Source: Aralia elata (lineage: Eukaryota; Streptophyta; Magnoliopsida; Apiales; Araliaceae). From it: a stretch of DNA of 64,000 nt. The notes under the pieces were generated by a model. That model saw only the letters and a list, made by a program, of their open reading frames with translations, was not told the origin of the DNA and searched no databases. Below, in pieces: positions 11,901 through 21,834 of this stretch (its first letter is position 1; each line of letters opens with the position of its first letter). The DNA lies in assembly GCA_034770075.1 (NCBI GenBank), contig CM068382.1, positions 88,591,766 to 88,655,765 on the forward strand, given 5' to 3'. The position numbers were made by a program, and so were the translations under genes.

Positions 11901-12616
11901 ATCTATTACTTCTCCCAATAGTTGCCTTCTTAGCATTGGGTTACTTGATGTGTTGGTTAAATAAGGTGGCTAATTCTTAAGTTGGCACCTAAGGAAGTAG
12001 GTTGCCAACTAAAGTAAAGTAGTAAAAAAAAATTCAACACATGTTTATACTCCCTCCTTTTTGCCGGCATGCTCCTCCTTCTTTTCTCCGTTATTGAATT
12101 ATTTATATTGCCAAATTTAATAAGTAAAATGTCTAACAAGTCCTTACATAATTGGGCCATGCTTTGGGCCTTCAATTATTCATTAGGACTTTCTAATTAA
12201 ATTGTTTGGGCCATGAAATTTGTCATGGTCCACTACCTTAAATTTTGTCTTACCCTAATTATTAAATTAGGGTTTCTAATCCACTCATCTTGGAATTTTA
12301 AATGAGTCACCTACAAAAATTTAATTATGTATCCCAATTAAATTTTCTTCAATTGGTTCAAATAATTTATACATTGAGATAATAAAATTTATCATTTAAA
12401 TACTACAATTTCGCAATACTATAACTCTTAGGTTATTTAATTCTCATCCTTAATATTTAATATTAGGCCAAATAGTTTTCTTTTTATTTATTATTATAGA
12501 CAATAATATTCTATAATAGTCACATATCAATCTCAACACATTCCAAGGTTTCAATACCACTAATATTTAATTAATATATTACTTTTAATAAGACTAAGAA
12601 TTTCTTGGTTATTACA
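8930..12616 (-). repeat. 5' LTR of element B
   Basis: 3,687 bp, the partner of 2352-6041. It should carry the promoter, but I could not single out a TATA box in such AT-rich sequence. The GC-rich CCGGT island is at about 11050-11132. Confidence 0.93.
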
Positions 12617-12621
12617 ATACA
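12617..12621. repeat. TSD of element B (right copy)
   Basis: ATACA, identical to 2347-2351. Positions 12619-12621 are the catalytic Cys codon (TGT) of the UBA1 copy. Confidence 0.9.
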
Positions 12622-13441
12622 CATGGGTACTTGTTTCTCTGGCGGATCCCTCGAGGCACTATAGTTCTCTGTCAGGTGAGGAATGACCATCTGAGTGTTG
12701 CACTTGGCCCCTAGTGTCCCTGACTCTAACAGTGGCTTTTGAAAATACAAGTATCTTTGATCAACATACATCCTAGCATTGACATTGTCCAGGGCATTTA
12801 CAAAAACACTTAGATTCTCCCAAAAGGTATCATCAAAAATATTCTCAGTCTCGGGGCCTACACGATTCTGCAATGCTTTAATGCAAAGACTAGGGTTTAT
12901 CAATGCAGCTGTGGTAGCAGTAACAGTGGATTTGGCCTGCCCTATATTCCAATCACGAAACATAAATTGCCTACTGAGGTTACTCTTCTCACTTACATCA
13001 TCGATCATCAGTGACAGTTAGCTTCCGTTGATTATTGCATGAAACTGTCATTAAAGCAAAATTCTTCAAAAACTCGTAGCTTAGTGTACCAGATCTTATA
13101 ACCAACACCTGAACATCTTCCAGTTTCTTCTTGAGTTTAGCCTTAAAAATTGAAATATGAGCATCATAACAATTGTTCAATGGTTTAAAGTCATCTGGGT
13201 CCTTGAGTGCATCTTTCAATGGTTTAAAATTTAAGATATTAGGCTGCTTCACCTGAGTAACAATACAACCTCTCCCATACGGGCCAAAATTTGAAGTATC
13301 CTCTTCAAGGCTGAAAGAAGATGGCCTTGCACTAATGACCTTTCGCGGCTTTCCATCATTAAGTTTTGTCATTCCTCTAACTTTTGAGAAAACAACAAGA
13401 ACCCCATCTTGGGACTCCAGTCTTTCATCATCTCCATTATT
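12622..13441 (-). pseudogene. UBA1 fragment, part 1, inside element A
   Basis: On the minus strand the UBA1 match begins near DDERLESQDG (about 13435) and runs through MTKLNDGKPRKV, EEDTSNFGPYGRG, VTQVKQPNILNFKPLK, then the adenylation region, SNLSRQFMFRDWNIGQAKST, FDDTFWENLSVFVNALDNVNARMY, YFQKPLLESGTLGAKCNTQM and IPHLTENYSASRDPPEKQ, ending at the catalytic Cys. A block of roughly 120 residues is missing at about 13186, where two DP-x-DF motifs have been merged. The nucleotide-binding glycine motif is degraded (IRSGTLS). A frameshift lies near 13000. No introns are seen. Element B continues the story at 2351. Confidence 0.9.
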
Positions 13442-13604
13442 TTTAGCACTCATTATGATGAGGATATGTATGAGTAAATGAACTACTAAACCCATGAATT
13501 GTCGTAGAACATCCCTCGTATCTTTTATAGTATATTCCACAGTCAACCAAGTCCTCATTAATTCTATTAAACTCATTTCCACACATACAGACCATATCAC
13601 ATAT

Positions 13605-13780
13605 GCTAAACTAACATTTCTCCCGGATACTTTATCAAACAATTTAGGCGCATTTTCAAAGATCCCAAAGTGAATATGGAAATGAACCAGTGTATTATGT
13701 ATGTATACTTTATACCCCATTCCATACTTGTTCACATGGCCTTGAACTTGCAAGCCTTGATTAATACCGATTGCATCATC
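13605..13780 (-). pseudogene. PPR (pentatricopeptide repeat) gene fragment inside element A
   Basis: About 58 codons resemble one to two repeats of a plant PPR protein: QGLQVQGHVNKYGMG, then YIHNTLVHFHIHFG, then KLFDKVSGRNV, a typical repeat junction. PPR proteins bind organellar RNA. The piece lies between gag and UBA1 sequence in element A and reads in the same open frame, so it looks like a second captured fragment. About 160 further codons down to the UBA1 junction (13442-13604) are unassigned. Confidence 0.6.
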
Positions 13781-14303
13781 AATTTTTGTGTCGAATCCAC
13801 ATAAACAATAGTAATCTAGAAATTTTATCCCACAAGATCTCACGCTGCACTTACTATTGTTGAAGCCATATTGAGAAATATTGATTAGAATATGAGGATT
13901 GGACCATAAAAATTTAACCCATTTAGGCAGATCTCCAGGGTCAAATCCAAAGTTTAAACCATTATTTAACCTATAATTCCAAAGATCAAAATCACACCTC
14001 AAAACTTGGTGAAGATTAACATACTCCACCATTGTTTGTAAAAAGTTGAATTCACAGTTGATTTTCGGAAGGACCTCCTCATCCTCCATAAATTTCTCTC
14101 GAAGGATTTGTTGTTCTATATTTTTGACTGGTTCAGGCATTCTAGCAAACAAGTTGTGCACAACTTCAGAAGGTTCATTCACCACAAACTTTGATTCATT
14201 AACTTTTACTATTTTTGTTTCAGACCTTTCAACAAATACCTGATGCTTACCTGCAAACCTTCCATATAGCTCGATAACAAAGTCCTCCTAGCAGTCTGGA
14301 GTC
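13781..14303 (-). pseudogene. Element A gag, middle to C-terminal part, plus unassigned sequence
   Basis: Downstream of C's insertion point the gag reading resumes with EDFVIELYGRFAGKH, the usual end of a retrotransposon gag domain (W-x-x-F-x-x-x-L-x-x-RF), after a stop near 14288. It continues through VVNEPSEVVHNLFARMPEPVK and NFLQTMVEYVNL. The following GFDPGDLPKWVKFLWS region is open but unassigned. The upstream part of the same gag lies at 60116-60799 on the far side of C. Confidence 0.6.
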
Positions 14304-14308
14304 CATGT
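14304..14308. repeat. TSD of element C (left copy)
   Basis: CCATG, identical to 60111-60115. It shows that everything in between arrived as, or within, one insertion into the gag of A. Confidence 0.9.
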
Positions 14309-17300
14309 GTAACGATCGCGGATCGTGGGTAGCATTGTAACACGAGCCAATGAATTTTATTGAATAAATTGAACTTTTATTAATATTATTCTGTGTTGTG
14401 TTTGAATATTTTATTACTACATATGACGTGTATGTGATAATTTTTGAGTGTTGTTATTTCATGGTATTGATTAAATCATTTAGAGAAATAGCGCTAAAGC
14501 GCTATTTATGCAAAGACGCCTTTTTCGATTTTATGACTTTTAATAATTTTGTCAAAGCGTTAATGAGAAGGGTTAATAATCCAAGTGTGGGATTTTATTT
14601 GAGCCCAATTGACTTTTTATTAGAAGCCCAACTGAATTGGTTATTTGCAGCCTAATAAAATTATGAATAGTGGCCCAAATGGGAGCCCACGACCCACGGG
14701 TCGAACCCATGACCCAAACCCAAACCCATGACCCATGATCCATGACCCGTTGGGTCATGAGGAGAGAGAAATCTGGAAGTGGGTATGAGAGGAAGAGAGA
14801 GCCGCACGCGGGAGAAGGAGGAGGGAAAGAATCACCGACCAAGCATTGAATAAAAACATTTCACCATTTGGCAGAGGGAAAGGAGAGACCAAGGATGTGG
14901 GAGAAGGGAAGAGGAGTACCCCAGGCCAAACATTCGCCTGGGAGAGCCCAAGCTCTCCCGTCCAAGACATAAGGAGTGGTGGTTGCTTGCATACTCAGCT
15001 CCTTCAAGAGCTGAGCTTCTTCCTTCACTAAATACCCTCCAAGCTCAGCCTTCATTCCCTTCATTCCTCCAAGCAAGAACCAAAGAATATACACAGAAGT
15101 TAGAGAGAGAAAATAAAGAGAGAGTAGAGAGAGAGAGACGGGTGAGAGGAGAAGAAGAAGAAGAAGACGGAGAAGAAGAAGAAGAAGAAGAAGAGGGAGG
15201 ATAGCAGCTGTAACAACCCTCTAGCACTAAGAAGATAAGCTACAAGAGGTAACAACAAAACCTTAGCCTATTTCCATAACCATCTCAAGCTTTCTAGATA
15301 TTGCGTCGTTAATGGTAGATTTTATTGTTGTTGCTGTGATGGTTGTTGATTGTTAATGAATGAATATATATGTTCTTAGTACCTTAAAACATCTGTTAAT
15401 AGCATCCAAGAGTGGAACAAAAGAAAGAAAATCATACATGTGCATAAAGGAGAAAGAAACGGACTGTACGGACTGGTTTGGACAAGAACTATGTTAATCA
15501 TGGTTGTTAAATGTTGTGTTCATGTGTGTTGTGTTATACTCTTATGAATGAAGAGTATCACCCAATTGGAACGGAGTAAAAAGCTCTTAAAACGAATGCG
15601 TAGCGAAATAATTAGTAAACTAGGCTTGATAATGAAAACTGGTATGAACAGTACTTTGATTTAATTCTAGTATTGTTTTGTTATGTGTTTAATTCTAAGC
15701 TTCTGGGGTAGTATAGTACCCTGAGTTAGTAAGCCGTAGGCTTTGGAACGAACGCATTTTGACCTCGGATGAGGGAGTTATGGCGTTTGGGAGAAAAGGT
15801 ATCCAATCTGTCCAAAATAGTGAAAACTTAGTCTTGGAGGAACTTTCGGGCCACTTTTATGGCTAGTAAATGAATCTGTAAAATTATGAATCCATGAGGG
15901 TTTTGTAGTTCATATTACAAGCTTTCCATAGCCTCCGGAACGGCCTAATTCCGACTTATAACGAAGAAGCTATGAAGGTTTGAAGTTTGTATGTCAAACT
16001 GCCAAAACGAGAAGGAAACCAAGCCTTGGGGCCAGGCATTGGGCGCGGGCTCGCTGGGCATGCTAGGCGTGCTGGGCGCAGGCGGGCGCGCGCGCTGGGT
16101 GCATGGGCGTGACAACTCTGACCTCCTTTACTAAAATGGACGTAACTTTCTCATACGAACTCCGTTTTGGATGATTCAAGATGATTCGGAAAGCTAAGAA
16201 GTAGAACTACAACTTCCAATATTTAGAACTATGATTTAATGCATTGATAAATTTCTAAATTGGCCATTTTTAGGACTATTGTGTATTAGGAAGCAAAAGG
16301 AGGGCGTCGTACATGCATGTATGTAACGTGTAATGTTTCCAACGCTAAAAGTTATTGTTTTAAGTTCTAAAACTTGTAAATTATGGTTTATAATGACTCT
16401 TAGCATTAATCAATGATGAATTAGACAAGTGTATGAGCACGCTAAGCTTATACATATGAGACGAATCGGGCGTGCATTGTGCGAACGTCGAAACGTCGTA
16501 TCAAGTGTGTGTAACCTTGTTTGATATTATGTTTTTAATTAGAATGAAACATTATAGTATAATGAAAACCAATATTTGGCATCAATTATGTGGCTAATTG
16601 GTATGTGGATACGTGCTTAAATGTGTAGGACTTTTGAAGGACGATTAACGTCAAGTAGTAGCAAGCGCTTAAGGCAAGTTTTCTAACGCTTGTCTAACCC
16701 TTGTGTTGGGCAAGTTTATTTGATTCATTTGATTATATTCTCATGACTCTTATGCGATGTTTGAAGTTCCGATTTACACCGTACATATATGGTTGTGTGA
16801 ATTCCTTACTTATGTAAATTTTTTTAGTATTTGCATATGTATTCGAACTACGTTATGACATAAATTGTTGAAGCTTTCAAGTTCACATATATATGACCTG
16901 TTATAGAGAATGTCGATGCCATTTGTTTCAGCTAGACAGATATTGAAATGTTTTATTGATTTGATAATAAATCCTTGAAATGTTATTGATGATTAAGTAG
17001 AGCTATCCAACCGAATTGCTTTGGTTAGGATTCCGAGAAATGAATGAGATGAACAACCCTAATATTAGGGGCAGTTTCTAGTCAGTTATTCTGACAAGGC
17101 ATCGAGCGCCTAAACAAACGCATATAGTCGTTTCCAGCTAGAGTGTTGATCAACATAGAGTACAATAGGCTGATAACCTAGAAGTGCTCGTAAGCAAGAC
17201 GGTTTGCAGTATATTGCTATGTACCTTTTCAAGAAAGCAAAAGAAAGTTCAAGGTCTTATGACCACTCAATATCGTTTCAAAAATATATTTTTAAAACGA

Positions 17301-17727
17301 AAGCAAAATATTATTCCTGTTTATTCAGAATATTTCGCAACTATTGTTCAGTTGTTGAATAAAAATGATATGATTGTTGATATTATTGTTATTCAACTGT
17401 TATACTTGCTCGGCAATTGAATGCTCATTCTTGCTTTATATTAAACATTGCAGTTAAGTCCGAGTGGGTTGAAGGTTCTGGTAAGGACAAGGGAAAGGGC
17501 AGGATGAACGTCTAGATGGCGTCGTAGTTTATTTGTATTAGTAATGATGTAATATTAAGACTTATTATGTATTTGGAATGATGTTATGGTAATAGAACCT
17601 GGGATTGATTGTAAGACATGTTGTAATAATATAGTAATTACATTCATGTCTAGTATGTTGTATGGAAGGAGATGTACTGTGGGGCACCGAATTCGGGTTT
17701 GAGGTACCCGTATTTGGGGGCGTCACA
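14309..17727 (+). repeat. 5' LTR of element C
   Basis: 3,419 bp, TGTAAC...GTCACA. Inside are a run of repeated CCATGACC units at about 14685-14760, an AG and GAA microsatellite at about 15100-15200, and a GC-rich GGGCGCGG-type island at about 16035-16110. Positions 16389-17680 align closely with the surviving 3' LTR at 20544-21834. Open frames over the CATGACC and GAA tracts are low-complexity artefacts. Confidence 0.9.
15100..15200 (+). repeat. Purine microsatellite (GA and GAA) in the C LTR
   Basis: Tandem GAGAGA runs pass into GAAGAAGAA runs, almost pure purine on the plus strand. Such a tract in an LTR leader may form triplex DNA or act as a GAGA-type regulatory tract; this is inference. 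Confidence 0.8.
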
Positions 17728-17730
17728 GGT

Positions 17731-17742
17731 TGGTATCAGAAC
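17731..17742 (+). other. Primer-binding site of element C (initiator tRNA-Met)
   Basis: TGGTATCAGAAC follows the LTR end after three bases and matches the initiator tRNA-Met complement with one mismatch. Confidence 0.85.
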
Positions 17743-17962
17743 TGATTGGTTATAAACCTTAGGTTTGAGGAAAACCTTAGGAATATGACCATAGAGAGAA
17801 TGGAAGAGTTAGTAAATGAACTCAAATAGAGTTGTTAAGGGGTGAATTGAGGAAATTCATCAAAAGAACTAAAAGCATACTTAAAATAAACTATATTTGT
17901 TATGTGTTATAATATTATATGTTATTGCTATGTACTAATCGAGTTAGTAACTTGGATTGTAG

Positions 17963-18586
17963 ATGTCTGGAGAAGGACCCGAGTATAGAGATATCCATGT
18001 AGTAAGTGAGGAGCTGATCGTTCCACCCAAGCCAACACCCGAGCCAGTAGCAGAGGCTGAGGCTAAGATAGAAAGTGACCCGGAGGAAGATCTGGAGGAG
18101 GAACCGGTGATGGACCTTTCACTTGATGAGGATCCGTCCGAGAATGAGGAGAAAGCAGATGATATATTATCGGATGTTGTGCCTTCTGAAGAGGAAGGAG
18201 TGGCACCGACAGACATGAATAATCTGTTTACAGTGGTACTTGACAGGAATGTAGCACTAAGAGGTAGAGTTCAAGCCTTAGAGGCGAGGGTACAAGAACT
18301 CTTACAAGAGAGACATGAGTTAGAGGCTTACTGGGAGGTAGAGATTAATTATAGGATCAGGGCCGAAGATCGGGCCGATGACCTGGAAGAAGAGGCTAGG
18401 GTTAAGAAGGTGAGGACCGATAGGTCTAACTATGCATTCAGATCGTCACATGGGCGATTTCAGCGTAGGGTGACCCATTACCCAGTAGAGGAGGGCCAGA
18501 CCAGGCACACCATTAGTAGAGATCTGGTGATGGCCATAGCAAATGACGAGTATGCAGACGCCATTAAGCGTGGTCTAGTTCAGTGA
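17963..18586 (+). CDS. Upstream acidic coiled-coil ORF of element C (207 aa)
   Basis: This intact ORF lies between the PBS and gag. The first approximately 75 residues are Glu/Asp/Pro-rich (for example EEDLEEEPVMDLSLDED). Residues about 85-150 have a coiled-coil pattern (LRGRVQALEARVQELLQER). The end is basic. It has no zinc knuckle or gag domain and stops 280 bases before the gag start. A shorter counterpart survives in element B at 8511-8741, so it is a family trait. Role unknown; a structural accessory or spliced gag partner is possible. I recognise no named domain. Confidence 0.6.
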   Translation: MSGEGPEYRDIHVVSEELIVPPKPTPEPVAEAEAKIESDPEEDLEEEPVMDLSLDEDPSENEEKADDILSDVVPSEEEGVAPTDMNNLFTVVLDRNVALRGRVQALEARVQELLQERHELEAYWEVEINYRIRAEDRADDLEEEARVKKVRTDRSNYAFRSSHGRFQRRVTHYPVEEGQTRHTISRDLVMAIANDEYADAIKRGLVQ

Positions 18587-18865
18587 TTAGACGAGGTCTA
18601 GATGTGTACCTTGTAAGGATGTAAATCCTAAATTTTGTATATGTAATGGATTATCTGGTGTAAATCCCATCTTTTTAGTAATAGAAGGATATATTGTATG
18701 TGAATTACAGAAGCTATATGTTGCAAGATGTATCGAATATTAAGCAAATTAATATAAGTTTGTTTATTAAATGTGCATGGTGATGAGTATGTGTATGTGT
18801 TGTGTTAATAAAATACTTGAGGATGAATAGTAGATTAATAGTGGCATAATTTGTTTAACAGAAAA

Positions 18866-19940
18866 ATGACGTCGAGAAGGAGAGGAAGAGGAAGACAGGG
18901 AACACGGAAGAATGAGGATAGAGAATCCGATAATGAGAGTGAGACTAGGGAAACAGAAAACCCTATGCACCAATTCATACACTTACTAGTAGGGGCTTTA
19001 AACAGAGTTCCAACCGTACCACCTGTCGTTCCTCCAGTTGCGCGTGTTGCCAACTTTAAGGACTTTAAGAGTGTGAGACCGCCCGAATTTAAAGGGACCA
19101 CCGAGCCTATAGAGGCTCAATCATGGGTTAAGGAGGTGGAGAAAGCATTCATCATTGCTGGAGTTGGAGAGGAGCAAAAGACCACTTTTGTAACCTACCT
19201 ACTGAAAGGGGAAGCTAATTTTTGGTGGGAAGCAAACTAGAATAGGGTTGGAGAAGGAGTCATTGCTTGGGAACGGTTCAAGGAGTTGTTCTTCGAGAAC
19301 TACTTTCCCAAGAGCATGCAGAGTCACATGGAGATGCGATTCTTAGAACTAAAACAAGATAACCTGACAGTACCCCAATATGCTACCAAGTTTAACGAGC
19401 TGGCTCGATTTGCTCCGCACCAAGTGGACACCTAGGAAAGGAAGACGAGGAGGTTTGAACAGGGCCTAAAACCCTTGCTCTACAACAAGGTGAGTGTGTT
19501 GCATATTGACTCTTTTGGATCAATGCGTTGAGCCTCTACAATAGGGAGAAGAAGAATAAGGGTAGGAACGAAGGGGGAGTAAGACTGATGTAGCCAGTGG
19601 AAGTGAAAGTAACCAGAAGAGGAAATGGAACAATTCCGGGAATACCGGGAATAAACAAGGAGACCCAAAGAAGAGGGTAGAGCCGTATAAGACCTGCGGG
19701 AAGAATCACCTGGGGGTCTGCTTGAAGGGAAGGACGACATGCTACAACTGTGGGCAGGAGGGACACATCTCTCCTAACTGCCCTAACCCGAAGAAGATCG
19801 GTGGATGTTTCGTTTGCGGAGCACCAGGCCACATGGCAAGGAATTGCCCAAAGAAGGGGACAGACGGGGGAGGCAATGGGAATAGCAGTGACAAGCTGAC
19901 TATGACTGGTCCAGCCCCACCGGGTTGACCAGAAGCTCGG
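18866..19940 (+). pseudogene. Element C gag with two CCHC zinc knuckles
   Basis: Gag forms the particle that packages element RNA. From Met 18866 a basic N-terminus (SRRRGRGRQGTR) leads to FKDFKSVRPPEFKGTTEP and the gag core FVTYLLKGEANFWWEAN, where a TAG at 19238-19240 cuts the frame. Core sequence continues (AWERFKELFFENYFP, PQYATKFNELARFAP) through several further stops and frameshifts up to about 19720. Two knuckles then stand out: CYNCGQEGHISPNC and CFVCGAPGHMARNC, both CX2CX4HX4C. Clearly decayed. Confidence 0.88.
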
Positions 19941-20543
19941 ACCTTCAATATGACGGTCCAAGATGCAGTGACATCAGGAGACGTAGTCTCAGGTATCATT
20001 CTGATCAATAATATTAATGCATATGTGTTGTTTGATTCGGGTGCGACCTGTTCTTTTGTATCATGTGAATTTGCTCAACGTTTATGCTTACCTCTAGGGA
20101 AACTAAAGTCTCCCTTGAACATAGAAGTTGCGAATAAGTAATCCCTGTTGAACATGTTTATAGGAATTGTTGCGTCGAAATTAGAGGGAATAAGTTATCG
20201 GTAGATTTAATTCTGATTAAATTGGGAGAATTTGACGTGATACTGGGAATAGATTGGTTGTTTAACCGTGGGGCAGTAATCGATTGCCAGAAGAAAAGCG
20301 TAAACCTTCAGACTTCAAAGCAGTCTAAGGTAGTGTTCTACGGTAGTAAATCTCCTAGATGTTCGAGTTTGCTATCGACGATGCAAGCCAGGAAGCTGTT
20401 AAGAAAAGGGTGTATAGGTTATCTGTGCCATGTTGTTGATACCCAACGAGAGGGAGCCAAAATGGGGCAGATACCTATCGTGAATGAATTCGCTGACGTA
20501 TTTCCAGACGAATTGCCAATGATGAATTGCCAATTCCCGTAGT
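19941..20543 (+). pseudogene. Element C aspartic protease, ending at a deletion before RT
   Basis: The protease active site is LFDSGATCSFVS within a frame starting near 19950, followed by EFDVILGIDWL in a second frame after a break near 20141, the usual second landmark of chromovirus proteases. The reading ends in VNEFADVFPDELP, the sequence that normally leads into RT, and then the element jumps to LTR sequence at about 20543. RT, RNase H and integrase are absent. Confidence 0.88.
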
Positions 20544-21834
20544 TATAATGCCTCTTAGCATTAATCAATGATGAATTAGACAAGTGTATGAGCATGCTAA
20601 GCTTATACATATGAGACGAATCGGGCGTGCGTTATGCGAACGTCGAAACGTCATATTAAGTGTGTGTAACCTTGTTTGATATTATGTTTCTAATTAGAAT
20701 GAAACATTATAGTGTAATGAAAACCAATATTTGGCATCAATTATGTGGCTAATTGGTATGTGGATACGTACTTAAATGTGTAGGACTTTTGAAGGACAAT
20801 TAACGTCAAGTAGTAGCAAGCGCTTAAGGCAAGTTTTCTAACGCGTGTCTAACCCTTGTGTTGGGCAAGTTTATTTGATTCATTTGATTATATTCTCATG
20901 ACTCTTATGCGATGTTTGAAGTTTCGATTTACACCATACATATATGGTTGTGTGAATTCCTTACTTATGTAATTTTTTTTAGTATTTGCATAAGTATTCG
21001 AGCTATGTTATGACATAAATTGTTGAAGCTTTCAAGTTCACATATATATGAACTGTTATAGAGAACGTCGATGCCATTTGTTTCGGCTAGACAGATATTG
21101 AAATGTTTTATTGATTTGATAATAAATCCTTGAAATATTATTGATGATTAAGTACAGCTATCCAACCGAATTGCTTTGGTTAGGAATTCGAGACATGAAT
21201 GAGATGAACAACCCTAATATTAGGGGCAGTTTTTAGTCAGTTATTCTGACAAGGCATTGAGCGCCTAAACAAACGCATATAGTCATTTCCAGCTAGAGTG
21301 TTGATCAACATAGAGTACAATAGGCTGATCACCTAGAAGTGCTCGTAAGCAAGACAATTTGTAGTTATATTGCTGTGTACCTTTTCAAGAAAGCAAAAGA
21401 AAGTTCAAGATCTTATGACCACTCAATATCGTTTCAAAAATATATTTTTAAAACGAAAGCAAAGTATTATTCCTGTTTATTCAGAATATTTCGCAACTAT
21501 TGTTCAGTTGTCGAATAGAAATGATATGATTGTTGATATTGTTGTTATTCAACTGTTATACTTACTGGGCAATTGAATGCTCATTCTTGCTTTATATTAA
21601 ACATTGCAGTTAAGTTCGAGCGGGTTGAAGGTTCTGGTAAGGACAAGGGAAAGGGCAGGATGAACGTCTAGATGGCGTCGTAGTTTATTTGTATTAGTAA
21701 TGATGTAATATTAAGACTTATTATGTATTTGGAATGATGTTATGGTAATAAAACCTGGGATTGAGAGTAAGAAATGTTGCAATAATATAGTAATTACATT
21801 CATGTCTAGTATGTTGTATGGAATGAGATGTACC
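20544..21834 (+). repeat. 3' LTR of element C, truncated at its start, part 1
   Basis: It aligns with 16389-17680 of the 5' LTR. The first roughly 2.1 kb of the LTR was lost in the same deletion that removed RT to integrase. The copy is interrupted after GAGATGTACC by element D and resumes at 60062. Confidence 0.9.
21830..21834. repeat. TSD of element D (left copy)
   Basis: GTACC, repeated at 60057-60061. Confidence 0.92.

Larger units (their letters stand above)
2352..12616 (-). mobile_element. Element B: Tekay/Del-type Ty3/gypsy retrotransposon, gag and part of RT deleted
   Basis: A complete LTR-to-LTR insertion of 10,265 bp with a 5-bp TSD (ATACA). LTRs of about 3.69 kb, a degenerate initiator-Met PBS, and an integrase with C-terminal chromodomain place it in the Tekay/Del chromoviruses. 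The interior is only about 2.9 kb: the gag N-terminal remnant joins directly to the middle of RT, so most of gag, protease and the first half of RT are gone. The pol remnant is in one frame with five stops and no frameshift. It inserted into the UBA1 fragment of A. Confidence 0.93.

Noticed and set aside
12622..13441. A functional UBA1 gene
   Set aside because: Large internal deletion, frameshift, stops, degraded nucleotide-binding motif, missing C-terminus and a 10-kb insertion at the catalytic Cys.
14573..15227. Overlapping open frames on both strands in the C LTR
   Set aside because: They cross CATGACC and GAA repeats; low complexity, no homologous motif, inside an LTR.
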